From positions 1 to 64,000 of the forward strand of contig NZ_JAASQS010000002.1 in the NCBI RefSeq assembly GCF_011762045.1: 64,000 nucleotides of DNA, written 5' to 3'. Position numbers and translations under genes: made by a program. Each line of letters begins with the position of its first letter. The stretch's first letter is position 1. This DNA is from Rhizomicrobium electricum. Its GTDB lineage: Bacteria; Pseudomonadota; Alphaproteobacteria; Micropepsales; Micropepsaceae. Under the pieces are notes generated by a model. The model did no database searches, was not told where the DNA came from, and was given only the letters and a program-made list of their open reading frames with translations. This document shows, piece by piece, positions 7,697 through 15,919 of this stretch.

Positions 7697-8935
7697 TCAG
7701 GCTCCCTGCCGTTTCCACCAGGTGAAACCCGCATCGCGGCTGATGACCGCCACGTCGATCGCCCCGCCCACGGTGGGGTCCTGAGCGGTGATGCGCTTCT
7801 TGAAAATGTTGAGGGCGACAAGATCGCGGGCCGTCTCGGCGAGATCGGCGCGAGCGGAAATCTCGACCACGGCGAGCACCGGATCGATATAGGCCGTCTG
7901 CTGGTAGGCGCCGATGGCCTCGTAGCAGGTCTCGACCGCTTGCGGCACGTGCTCGGCCTGCGCCGTACGCCGGATACTCTCGCGCTGGGCCGGATCGATG
8001 TCGCCGAAACTGCCGACCACCTTGTCGACCAGTTCGCCGGCGGCAACGTGGAAGACGCCGTAGATCCGCGACTCCAGTTCGATGTCGATGCCGCGCAGAA
8101 AGGCATAGGTCGCTTCGCTGTCGGCATAGAGCGAAATCGCGGCGTGCATGTCGCCGTCGATGACCGTCTGTTCCATGCAGGCGCGCTTGAGATGCCCGCC
8201 CACCATCGCCGAAACGGTATAGGTCGTCACCACCGGATAGGGTTGCGCGGTGCCGTAGCCGCCGAACACCAGCCCGGTGACGTCCTCGAGGAACAGGTCC
8301 TTGATCACGCACCAGATCGCGATGTCGTGCAGCCGCTTGCGGGCCTCGAGATCGATCGAAAAGGCGCTGAAGGAATAGCCGTTCACCTCGCACATCGCGT
8401 CGGCGTAATCGCGTTCGAGCACGGCGGCGAAATCGGGCGGAAAACACGCGAGATCCGGACGCGGCCGCCCGTCGGGATAGGCTTGGTAGCGCTTCCAGAC
8501 GTTCTCGATGGCGCGCTCGAGGATCGCCTCGTCGGGACCCTCTACGCCGGTCTCCTGCAGGTAATAGGCATAGCGGAAGATGAAGCGGTGCACCGAGGCC
8601 AGCAGCCGCTTGTATTCGTCCTTATGGCGCGAGGCCGGAAAGAAGGCGTCGAGACTTTCGAGGTGCGCAAACAGGCTCGCGGGATAATCACCGAGATGAG
8701 ACATCGGCTTGGGCGCAACGCGCGTGCGGTAGGTCTCGACCAGCACGTCCCAGGGATGGCCCATCAGGTCGGCCACGCCGAAGAACATCACACCGACCGG
8801 CAGGCCTTCGGCGAGGTTGAACAGCTTCTTCTGGTCGTTGCGGACGATGATCTTGCCACCGTCGATCAGGGTCACCGCGGAATCCGCGGCAAGCGCGATA
8901 GCGCGCTGATTCATCACCACAATTTCGGAAGTCAT
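7697..8935 (-). CDS. Proteasome/HslV-like Ntn-hydrolase candidate
   Basis: A 412-residue protein of unknown function. The N-terminus starts Met-Thr. Counting from Thr as residue 1, an Asp in LAADSAVT falls at position 17 and a lysine pair at 35-36 precedes LFNL. HslV has Thr1, Asp17, Lys33 in a similar context. The later run VGVMFFGVADLMG resembles the HslV strand with a small turn. The C-terminus has GGAIDVAVISRDAGFTW, resembling the last proteasome-fold strands. It is about twice HslV length, owing to a long helical middle. The fold call is inference from spacing; no homologue was searched. It is followed by the coupled small gene at 7694. Confidence 0.6.
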   Translation of the reverse strand: MTSEIVVMNQRAIALAADSAVTLIDGGKIIVRNDQKKLFNLAEGLPVGVMFFGVADLMGHPWDVLVETYRTRVAPKPMSHLGDYPASLFAHLESLDAFFPASRHKDEYKRLLASVHRFIFRYAYYLQETGVEGPDEAILERAIENVWKRYQAYPDGRPRPDLACFPPDFAAVLERDYADAMCEVNGYSFSAFSIDLEARKRLHDIAIWCVIKDLFLEDVTGLVFGGYGTAQPYPVVTTYTVSAMVGGHLKRACMEQTVIDGDMHAAISLYADSEATYAFLRGIDIELESRIYGVFHVAAGELVDKVVGSFGDIDPAQRESIRRTAQAEHVPQAVETCYEAIGAYQQTAYIDPVLAVVEISARADLAETARDLVALNIFKKRITAQDPTVGGAIDVAVISRDAGFTWWKRQGA

Positions 8936-8988
8936 GACGCCACCCCGCCGGCAGGCTTAACCCGCCTGCTCGCCCCGGTGGCAGGATG

Positions 8989-9780
8989 TCACAAAGACCG
9001 GTGGATTGGGAGAGTGGCGTGCCGAGCCGCCGCTGCGGGCAGATCGGGCGCGCCCGAAAACAATTTGGGGAACGCGACGTGCACCAGCACCGCGATGCCG
9101 AACACGAACACCAGCACGCCCGAAACGCGGTTGATCAACTGCACCACGTGATCGTCGATCTTGGCGTGCAGCATACCGACCGTGGTCGTCAGCATCAGCC
9201 ACCACGTCGCCGAACCGAGCATCACGCCGAGAACCCAGAACGCAGCTTCGAAGAAGCGCAGGTTTTCCGACAATCCGCCGAGGCCGGCCGCACCGGAGAA
9301 GAACCACAACAGCGTTGCCGGATTGGTGGTGGTGAGCGCAAAAGTTGTGGCCATGCCGCGGGCCGGCGATTTGGCGGCGCCGTTCTTGCCGTTGCCGTTC
9401 TTGAGCACGGGCCCCTTGCCGTTACCCGCCGCCGGGCATCCCGCGGGCGCAGCGGCCGTATTGGTATTCAGCGCATCGCCGATTCGCTCCGGCGGCGCGG
9501 CGAAGAACATCCGGATGCCCATCACCACCAGCATGATGCCGCCGACGATCTGCAGCGGCACCGAGTAGCCGTTGATGAGCTGGGCGATGGCGGTCAGGCT
9601 GAAAGCCGCGATGCAGGCGAAGATGCCGTCGCCGAGCGAGGCGCCGAGACCCGACACGAAGCCGTAGAAGGCGTTGAACTGCAGCGTCCGCCGAATGCAG
9701 ATCAGATTCACCGGTCCGATCGGAACGGCTGCAATAAGCCCGATCGCCCAACCCGTGAGAATGATTGCTACGTAATCCAT
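8989..9780 (-). CDS. LysE/RhtB family transporter
   Basis: A 263-residue inner-membrane exporter of amino acids or similar metabolites. The LysE-family start is clear (GLIAAVPIGPVNLICIRRTL), with about six hydrophobic segments and the second-half motif TTTNPATLLWFFSGA. A hydrophilic Gly-Asn-Lys rich insert of about 40 residues (about 110-150) lies in the central loop and is longer than usual. Its substrate is unknown. The proteasome-like gene follows 53 bases downstream on the same strand. Confidence 0.85.
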   Translation of the reverse strand: MDYVAIILTGWAIGLIAAVPIGPVNLICIRRTLQFNAFYGFVSGLGASLGDGIFACIAAFSLTAIAQLINGYSVPLQIVGGIMLVVMGIRMFFAAPPERIGDALNTNTAAAPAGCPAAGNGKGPVLKNGNGKNGAAKSPARGMATTFALTTTNPATLLWFFSGAAGLGGLSENLRFFEAAFWVLGVMLGSATWWLMLTTTVGMLHAKIDDHVVQLINRVSGVLVFVFGIAVLVHVAFPKLFSGAPDLPAAAARHATLPIHRSL

Positions 9781-10306
9781 TAAACCCCAACAGCCGGTCC
9801 GTGTGGCGCGTTCGCCTGGATCTTTGGTTCCCCTGCGTCTATCCGGCGGGAAACCGCTTATAGAACAATATTCCCGCCGTGTGGCGAGTTCGTACCTGCG
9901 ACGCCTTGCGGCCCATTCGGCCGGTAACCCTCAGGATTGTATTACGGTTCCCTGTCCCCTGACCCGTTTTGCGGCCGTTTCCCGGCCCCCCGAGCCGCCG
10001 AACCGGCAAAGTGTCCCGCCGGCCGCAACCGCTCCATGCGACGCGACGACGCGACCGTGCGTTGTCCGGAAGGCCCGCCACGCCTCTGAGGAGACCTAAG
10101 GCCTCCACCACGAAACCTGTCGCGAACCTTTCCGCAATGTAATCAGTATGCGGAATAGTTCGCATGGCACTCTTGCCGCTCGCATGCCGCTTATACGAAG
10201 AGACCGCATGGTCCGGCAACGCATGAACCGGACAGGCGTTACACGTTTCGGCCTGCTCCCGGCAACGAAAAACGCCGGAGGCACGCCTGGCTGAACGAGG
10301 AACGCG
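9781..10306. other. Intergenic region with two large inverted repeats
   Basis: No supported gene lies in these 526 bases between the divergent LysE and usg genes. Two dyads are visible. Bases 9844-9852 (cggcgggaa) pair with 9871-9879 around an AT-rich 18-base loop. The second is a long imperfect hairpin at 10122-10163. The region probably holds both promoters, but no clear -35/-10 pair stands out. Confidence 0.5.
10122..10163. repeat. 42-base imperfect palindrome upstream of usg
   Basis: Bases 10122-10127 (gcgaac) pair with 10158-10163, and 10131-10136 (tccgca) pair with 10149-10154. The two stems are separated by a 3x3 internal loop and capped by a 12-base AT-rich loop. It lies about 145 bases upstream of the usg start and could be an operator or an mRNA leader element. 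It has no trailing T run, so a terminator is unlikely. Confidence 0.45.
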
Positions 10307-10570
10307 ATGCGCGACATCGAACGCAAACTCATCGGGTACCGGCTGACGACGGCGGAAATCCTCTACCATATGCCCGATCATCCCAGCGTCTTGCAGAGCT
10401 TCATCTGGCAGGATCTCGATCTGGTGCCGGGCTTTCCGATGCTCAACCGCTTTCTCCAATTCTGGCAAACCAGCATCGACGGCCGCCTGCATTCCGTCCG
10501 CGTCGCCGCCCGCGGCATCATCTTCGACGCCGAAATGCGCATGGTGGGCGGTGAGTTCGTGATGAACTGA
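10307..10570 (+). CDS. usg: Usg family protein
   Basis: An 87-residue cytoplasmic protein of the Usg family, conserved in alphaproteobacteria and first noted near tryptophan genes in Caulobacter; its function is unknown. The hallmark run YRLTTAEILYHMPDHP is followed by QSFIWQDLDLVPGFP and LHSVRVA. Length is normal for the family. No trp genes are adjacent here. The ATG follows gaacgaggaacgcg, which supplies a ribosome site. Confidence 0.9.
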   Translation: MRDIERKLIGYRLTTAEILYHMPDHPSVLQSFIWQDLDLVPGFPMLNRFLQFWQTSIDGRLHSVRVAARGIIFDAEMRMVGGEFVMN

Positions 10571-10586
10571 GCATTTTGGGAGATAG

Positions 10587-11909
10587 CTACAGCGTTTCCC
10601 AAAACCTGAGCGGCTTGCCCTGCCCGGCGGCGACCAGGGCGCCGTCGCGCATCACCGTCGTGCCGCGGATGATGGTCGCCACGGCCCAGCCAGTGGTTTC
10701 GAGCCCATCGAACGGCGTCCAGCCGCAGCGCGAGGCGATCCACGAATTCTCGATCCGCTTCTTCGCCTTCAGATCGACCACGGTGAAATCGGCGTCGTAG
10801 CCGATGCCGATACGACCCTTATTGGCGATACCGAAGATGCGCGCTGCGCCGGCACTGGTGAGATCGACGAAACGCTCCAGCGTCAGCCGTCCGGCGGCGA
10901 CGTGATCGAGCATCAGGGTCACCAGGGTCTGCACCCCGGTCATGCCCGACGGGCTTTCGGGATAGGTCTTGGCCTTTTCCTCGGACCTATGAGGGGCGTG
11001 ATCGGAACCGATGACGTCGATCAGGCCATCCGAAACCGCCTGCCATAACGCGTCGCGGTGATAGGCTTCGCGGATCGGCGGGTTCATCTGCGCCAGGGTG
11101 CCGAGGCGCTCGTAACATTCGGGCGCCGCCAGCGTGAGGTGCTGGGGCGTGGTTTCGACCGTCGCCAGATCGCGCGAATCGGCGAGCAGCGGCAGTTCTT
11201 CGGCCGTGGTGACATGCAGGACATGCAGCCGCCGTCCCGCCTGCCGCGCCAGCCGCAATACGCGTTCGGTGGAACTCCTCGCCGTTTCGGCATCGCGCCA
11301 GACCGGATGGGTGCGCACGTCGCCGCGTACGGCGTAGGGTTTGCGCTCGCGCAGGCGTTCCTCGTTCTCCGAGTGCACCGCCATCCGGCGCGTGCCGCCT
11401 TTCAGCGCCGCCAGGATCGCTTCCTCCTGCTCCAGAAGCAGCGTGCCCGTCGACGAGCCCAGGAAGGCTTTGACGCCGCAGACGCCCGGCAACTTCTCCA
11501 GCGCCGCCAGCGCTCCGACATTGGCCGGCGTCGCCCCGACGTAGAAGGCGTGATCGCAGTGCATCCGCCCGGCAGCCCTGGCGAGCTTGTCTTCGATGGC
11601 GGCGCGCGTGGTGGTCGGCGGATTGGTGTTCGGCATTTCGAACACGGCCGTGACCCCGCCCAACACGGCGGCTCGCGAACCCGTTTCGAGGTCTTCCTTG
11701 TGCTCGTTGCCGGGCTCGCGGAAATGAACCTGGGTGTCGATCACGCCGGGCAGGACATGCAGCCCCTGGGCGTCGAACACCTCGGCCGCCGTTCCAGCGA
11801 CTCTGCCGATGGCGGCGATCCGTCCGGCACGAATACCAAGGTCGGCTTGTGCAATGCCGTTCGGCGTCGCACACATCCCTCCGCGGATCAAAAGGTCGTA
11901 GCTTTCCAT
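10587..11909 (-). CDS. pyrC: Dihydroorotase, class I
   Basis: A 440-residue amidohydrolase that interconverts carbamoyl-aspartate and dihydroorotate in pyrimidine synthesis. It has the carboxylated-lysine region GVKAFLGSSTGTLL, metal histidines in AVHSENEE and LHVLHVTTAEE, and the catalytic Asp in IGSDHAPH. The first metal motif reads DTQVHFREPG, with Gln60 where the usual HxH has its first His. The start is placed at ATG 11909 (ESYDLLIRGG), matching the usual N-terminus; upstream in-frame sequence is not conserved-looking. It diverges from ygfZ. Confidence 0.88.
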   Translation of the reverse strand: MESYDLLIRGGMCATPNGIAQADLGIRAGRIAAIGRVAGTAAEVFDAQGLHVLPGVIDTQVHFREPGNEHKEDLETGSRAAVLGGVTAVFEMPNTNPPTTTRAAIEDKLARAAGRMHCDHAFYVGATPANVGALAALEKLPGVCGVKAFLGSSTGTLLLEQEEAILAALKGGTRRMAVHSENEERLRERKPYAVRGDVRTHPVWRDAETARSSTERVLRLARQAGRRLHVLHVTTAEELPLLADSRDLATVETTPQHLTLAAPECYERLGTLAQMNPPIREAYHRDALWQAVSDGLIDVIGSDHAPHRSEEKAKTYPESPSGMTGVQTLVTLMLDHVAAGRLTLERFVDLTSAGAARIFGIANKGRIGIGYDADFTVVDLKAKKRIENSWIASRCGWTPFDGLETTGWAVATIIRGTTVMRDGALVAAGQGKPLRFWETL

Positions 11910-11963
11910 GGCCCAAGCAGTAGGCTGCGTTCCCGTCCTTGGCAACTGCATCACGAGGCGATC

Positions 11964-12740
11964 TTGATTCGCAAACCCTGCCATCTCAGCGACCGCGCCG
12001 TCATCGCCGTATCGGGCCCGGAGGCGACCGGCTTCCTGCAAGGGCTGGTGACCAACGATGTCACAAAGCTGACGCAGCAGCCGCTCTACGCCGCCCTGCT
12101 CTCGCCGCAAGGCAAGATCCTGTTCGATTTCCTCCTGTCAGCCCAAGGCGACACGATGCTGATCGACGTCCAGAAGGACCAGCGCCCGGCTCTCGCCAAG
12201 CGGCTCTCGATGTACAAACTGCGGGCCAAAGTGGAGATCGCGGCCCGCGACGACCTGATCGTGATCGCCGACGAAGGTCCCGACGACCCGCGTCTTGCTG
12301 CCCTCGGTCAGCGCACCATCGTTCCGGCCGGCATCGAAACGGTCGACGGCGCCAGCGCCTATCATGAGTGGCGGTTCGGCCTCGGCGTGCCGGAAGCGGC
12401 CGATTTCGGCTCCGAAAAGGTGTTCGCCATGGACGGCGGCCTCGACGAGCTCAACGCCATTTCGTTCACCAAGGGCTGCTATGTCGGCCAGGAACTGACC
12501 GCGCGCATGAAGCACCGCGGCACCGACCGCAAGCGGCTGCTGCCCTTCAATGCCCCCGAATCCGAACTGAAAGCCGGTACGGCGATCGTCTCCGGCGAGG
12601 TCGAGATCGGCACCATCATGTCCTCATACGGCGACGCCGGCTTCGCGCTGGTGCGGCTGGACCGACTCGAAGCGGCGGGACCGCTCACCGTGGCCGGTAC
12701 CGAGATATCGATCGTCAAACCGGAATGGCTTTTTACTTGA
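11964..12740 (+). CDS. ygfZ: YgfZ/GcvT folate-binding protein
   Basis: A 258-residue protein of the YgfZ (COG0354) family, which uses folate to support assembly or repair of certain Fe-S enzymes. The signature KGCYVGQELTARMKHRG is intact, including the conserved Cys. The N-terminal GcvT-like part has GPEATGFLQGLVTNDV. No suitable ATG exists, so TTG at 11964 is chosen, preceded by gagg at 11955-11958. The divergent dihydroorotase starts 54 bases away. Confidence 0.88.
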   Translation: MIRKPCHLSDRAVIAVSGPEATGFLQGLVTNDVTKLTQQPLYAALLSPQGKILFDFLLSAQGDTMLIDVQKDQRPALAKRLSMYKLRAKVEIAARDDLIVIADEGPDDPRLAALGQRTIVPAGIETVDGASAYHEWRFGLGVPEAADFGSEKVFAMDGGLDELNAISFTKGCYVGQELTARMKHRGTDRKRLLPFNAPESELKAGTAIVSGEVEIGTIMSSYGDAGFALVRLDRLEAAGPLTVAGTEISIVKPEWLFT

Positions 12741-12846
12741 TTCACACCACGGGCGCAGCAAAGTGGCGCCGGACTTGAATTGTTGCGCTATCGGACCGAC
12801 AACCGGTTTCGAATATTCGAACAGCGCCCATTAGGAGGGATACCCC

Positions 12847-13518
12847 ATGCTGCATCATGTTTCTGTTGGCGTGCGTGACGTCGAACGCGCCGCTCAGTTC
12901 TACGACGCCGTGCTCGGAGCACTCGGCTACAAGCGTGTCATGGAGTTCCTGCCCTACGGCATCGGCTATGGCGAAGAGCATCCCCAGTTCTGGGTCCAGC
13001 TGCCGCACAATCAGCAGGTCGCGACGGCGGGCAACGGCGTCCATATCAGCTTCGTCGCCCGTACCACCGAGGCGATCGACGCCTTCCATGCCAAGGCAGT
13101 GGAACACGGCGGCCAGGATGCCGGCGCCCCCGGCCCGCGCCCGGACTACAGCCCGGACTATTACGGCGCCTTCGTGATCGATCTCGACGGCAACAAGCTG
13201 GAAGCCACGCTGCTGCCGGAACCGGTCGAAGCGCCCGCGCCGAAGGCCGTCGCCAAGACGGCTGCCAAGAAAGCCGCGCCGAAGGCTAAGTCCGCCCCGG
13301 CCAAGAAAGCCGCTCCGGCGAAGAAGGCGGCTCCCGCCAAGAAGGCTGCGCCCGCGAAAAAGGCTGCCAAGCCGGCTGCCAAAAAAGCGGCAAAGCCGGT
13401 CGCCAAAAAGGCCGCCAAGAAGGTCGCGCCGAAGCCGGCCAAGAAGGTCGCTCCCAAGGCGGTGAAGAAGTCCGCTCCGGCCAAGACGGCCAAGAAGGCG
13501 AAAAAGGGAAAGAAGTGA
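12847..13518 (+). CDS. Glyoxalase/VOC domain protein with histone H1-like Lys-Ala tail
   Basis: A 223-residue fusion. Residues 1-125 are a VOC (glyoxalase/bleomycin-resistance) domain, beginning HHVSVGVRDVERAAQFYDAV and ending with DLDGNKLEATLL. Residues about 135-223 are almost entirely Lys, Ala, Pro and Val in AKKAAP-type repeats, like histone H1 or bacterial Hc1 tails, which bind DNA or RNA without sequence specificity. A strong ribosome site, ggaggg, precedes the ATG. Its stop overlaps the tag start (GTGA). The substrate is unknown and a nucleic-acid link is inferred. Confidence 0.85.
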   Translation: MLHHVSVGVRDVERAAQFYDAVLGALGYKRVMEFLPYGIGYGEEHPQFWVQLPHNQQVATAGNGVHISFVARTTEAIDAFHAKAVEHGGQDAGAPGPRPDYSPDYYGAFVIDLDGNKLEATLLPEPVEAPAPKAVAKTAAKKAAPKAKSAPAKKAAPAKKAAPAKKAAPAKKAAKPAAKKAAKPVAKKAAKKVAPKPAKKVAPKAVKKSAPAKTAKKAKKGKK

Positions 13519-14147
13519 GCGACGGCATTAGCCGCTGCCCGTGGCCGGGCGTCGATCCGCTGTACGTCTCCTACCATGACAAGGAATGGGGCGTACCGGA
13601 GCTCGACGCCCGAGCACTGTACGAAAAGCTGGTCCTCGACGGCTTCCAAGCGGGGCTGTCGTGGATCACCATCCTGCGGAAGCGCGAAAACTTCCGCAAA
13701 GCCTTCGAAGGCTTCCAGCCGGAAAAGATCGCCCGCTATGGCAAGCGCGAGGTGAACCGCCTCCTCGCCAACGAGGGCATCGTCCGCAGCCCGGCCAAGA
13801 TCAACGCCGCCATCAAGGGCGCCCAGCTCTGGCTCGACATCCAGGAAAAGGAGCCCGGCGGGTTTCCCTATCTGATCTGGAAGCATGTCGACGGGCGGCC
13901 GAAGATCAACCACTGGCGCACCATCAAGCAGGTTCCGGCCGAAACGCCGATGAGCCAGAAGCTGGCCAAGGAGCTGAAGCAGCGCGGCTTCAATTTCTGC
14001 GGCCCGGTGATCGTCTACGCCTTCGCCCAGGCGATCGGGATGGTCAACGACCACGTCGTGACCTGTTTCCGCCATGCCGAATGCGAAGCGCTGGCGGGCA
14101 ACGCCGCCTTCCCGATGCTGGAAGAAAAACGCGCCCGTACCAAGTGA
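13515..14147 (+). CDS. tag: DNA-3-methyladenine glycosylase I
   Basis: A 210-residue base-excision repair enzyme that removes 3-methyladenine from DNA. It has the family start RCPWPGVDPLYVSYHDKEWG, the helix-hairpin region DGFQAGLSWITILRKRENFR, and the C-terminal zinc-snap residues in HVVTCFRHAEC, which pair with the N-terminal Cys and His. It starts with GTG overlapping the stop of the VOC gene by 4 bases, so it should be translated by coupling to that unusual protein. Confidence 0.95.
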   Translation: MSDGISRCPWPGVDPLYVSYHDKEWGVPELDARALYEKLVLDGFQAGLSWITILRKRENFRKAFEGFQPEKIARYGKREVNRLLANEGIVRSPAKINAAIKGAQLWLDIQEKEPGGFPYLIWKHVDGRPKINHWRTIKQVPAETPMSQKLAKELKQRGFNFCGPVIVYAFAQAIGMVNDHVVTCFRHAECEALAGNAAFPMLEEKRARTK

Positions 14148-14178
14148 ATCCAGGTGAAATGAGTTTTGGGGAACCGCG

Positions 14179-15060
14179 ATGCTGAAATACGCCCTTGCCG
14201 CCGCCCTGGTGCTGACCGCCGCCGACGCCAAGACGCCCGCCGAAGTCTGGAAGGACGGCATCAAGGACGCCAACGCCGTCTGGGCCACCCAGAAGCACGC
14301 CTATCTCAAGATCAACGACGCCGCCTACCTCCATGAAGGCGAGTTCGCCTCGCTGATCGGCGATCCCAAGAAACCGGCGACCTGGCATTGGGCCAAAGGC
14401 AAGGCGGCGAATGCGGCGCTGATCGCTTCATTCCAGAAAGGCAAGGCCGTGCTGACCAAGGGCGGCAAGCCGGTGCCGGAAGCGGCGCTCGCCAACGGCA
14501 TCGATATCGCGCCCGATATCGACGTCACCGGCGGCGCGACCCAGATGGCGCCGGGCGAAACCGGCCTGCGCCTGTGGGTGTTCGATCAGACCAACAAGGC
14601 GGCGAAGGCGTTCAAGGGCATCGACGTGTTTCCCTATGATCCGGCCTATCGCGTCAGTGCCGCCTTCAAGCCCGATCCGAAGTTCACGCCGCACGTCTTC
14701 CGCACCTCGCGCGGGCTCGACAAGCAGTTCTTCCACGCCGGCGACGCGACCTTCGTGCTGCAAGGCAAGACCGTCACCCTGCCCCTCTACGGCGATGCGC
14801 GCAAACCCGCCGACGTGAAGTCGCTGTCTTCGTTCTATACCGATGAGCTGACCGGCAAAGGCGCCTATCACGCCGGGCGCTATGTCGATGTCGAATTGCC
14901 GGCCGGCAAGTTCCCGCCGGCCACGGTCACCATCGACTTCAACTTCGCCTACAATCCGAACTGCGCGCGGTCGAACTTCTTCAACTGCCCGTTCGCGGTC
15001 GACTTCATTCCGCTGGCGATGAAAGCCGGCGAAAAGGACCCGCACGCGGCGGCGCATTAA
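14179..15060 (+). CDS. DUF1684 secreted protein
   Basis: A 293-residue protein with a short signal peptide (ALAAALVLTAADA). The body matches DUF1684: FPYDPAYRVSAAF, a central FVLQGKTVTLPLY strand pair, GRYVDVELPAG, and the C-terminal DFNFAYNPNCA run ahead of a CPFAVDFIPLAMKAGEK end. The function of the family is unknown. ggggaa precedes the ATG. It is 31 bases downstream of tag and may share its transcript. Confidence 0.85.
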   Translation: MLKYALAAALVLTAADAKTPAEVWKDGIKDANAVWATQKHAYLKINDAAYLHEGEFASLIGDPKKPATWHWAKGKAANAALIASFQKGKAVLTKGGKPVPEAALANGIDIAPDIDVTGGATQMAPGETGLRLWVFDQTNKAAKAFKGIDVFPYDPAYRVSAAFKPDPKFTPHVFRTSRGLDKQFFHAGDATFVLQGKTVTLPLYGDARKPADVKSLSSFYTDELTGKGAYHAGRYVDVELPAGKFPPATVTIDFNFAYNPNCARSNFFNCPFAVDFIPLAMKAGEKDPHAAAH

Positions 15061-15076
15061 GGCCGGAAAGGCTGTC

Positions 15077-15772
15077 TCAGAGCTTCATCACCAGACCGGC
15101 GCTGGCGGTCAGGAAGTACTTGCCGGTGTCGCCCATGTTGAGGTTCTGGATGCGCCCCAGCACCCGCAGTTCCGCGCCGCCGTAGGAGTACGACAAGCCG
15201 AAACCGATTTCCGGGCTGACTTCCGTCTTGCCCTGCAACACGGCGTATTCCGTGGCGGTGGTGATGACGTCCTTCGAGGTATCCGTCGCACTGCGCAGGT
15301 GCGAGGTGACCGTCGAGTCCGTCTTGGTGACTTCCTTCAGCTTGTCGATCGATATCCCGGTGAGGAAGAATGGCGCCAGCCCGGTGTTGCCGAGCGGATA
15401 GCGAACCAGGAGGTCGAACGCGAACGCCGATGACGAGGTATGGTAGGCCGTCACGGTCTTGGTCGAAATCTTGGTCGTATCGGTGAGGACATCCGGCAGC
15501 GTCGCATTCACGGTCTCGCCGTCGCCGTAGGCCCTGCGGACCGAGCCTTCCAGCGCGAAGTACTTGCCCATGGTAACGCCGATGATCGGCGCATAGCCGG
15601 TAACTTCCTTGCCGTAAAGCGTCGTGCTCTTGAACTCGAGCCAGCCCCGCTCGTAGGCGGCGCCGAAATAGGGACGGAATTCGATACCTTTGTCCGCATC
15701 CGAGTCCGCGCTGGCGCCTGCCGCCATCGCCGCAAAAACGCATGCCGCAACCGGAAGACCTGCAAATCGCAT
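15077..15772 (-). CDS. Predicted outer-membrane beta-barrel protein
   Basis: A 231-residue protein with a signal peptide ending AGASA. Alternating hydrophobic and polar strands fill the rest (EFRPYFGAAYERGW, GVTMGKYFALEGSVRRAYG, PEIGFGLSYSYGGAELRVLG), and it closes with a barrel-type terminus LTASAGLVMKL. It resembles small OmpA/OmpW-like or porin barrels in size but no family was identified. A ribosome site (aggggtg) precedes the ATG. It converges with the DUF1684 gene, leaving 16 bases. Confidence 0.65.
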   Translation of the reverse strand: MRFAGLPVAACVFAAMAAGASADSDADKGIEFRPYFGAAYERGWLEFKSTTLYGKEVTGYAPIIGVTMGKYFALEGSVRRAYGDGETVNATLPDVLTDTTKISTKTVTAYHTSSSAFAFDLLVRYPLGNTGLAPFFLTGISIDKLKEVTKTDSTVTSHLRSATDTSKDVITTATEYAVLQGKTEVSPEIGFGLSYSYGGAELRVLGRIQNLNMGDTGKYFLTASAGLVMKL

Positions 15773-15876
15773 GGAAGCACCCCTTGAATGCGAGCAGCCT
15801 GGGAGAGACGACCGTAAATTGCAAGCAATAGCAGATGCGACTTGCTGTCAGTCGCACGGTTTAGCGTTTTGCCTCC

Positions 15877-15919
15877 ATTTTTTAACGCCTCGGGCATAAC
15901 TCCGCGCCACAATGCGGCC
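15877..15919 (+). promoter_or_regulatory. Leader block duplicated ahead of both PAS-like genes, copy 1
   Basis: The stretch starting with a T run, then aacgcctcgggcataactcc, and ending just before the ATG is nearly identical to 16543-16585 ahead of the second PAS-like gene. Conservation of non-coding sequence in both copies points to a shared promoter or leader, or to recent duplication. The coding start (NFEPLLSGPVHP) is duplicated with it. Confidence 0.5.

Noticed and set aside
10587-12110. A longer dihydroorotase start at 12110
   Set aside because: The extra residues are antisense to ygfZ and have no counterpart in dihydroorotases; ATG 11909 is the natural start.
11058-12740. A 560-codon frame running into ygfZ
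   Set aside because: The upstream part is antisense to the dihydroorotase gene. The YgfZ N-terminus fits the TTG at 11964.
13250-13515. Lys-Ala repeats as a separate mobile or microsatellite repeat
   Set aside because: The repeats are in frame with the VOC domain on both sides of every unit and end at a coupled start codon, so they are part of the protein.
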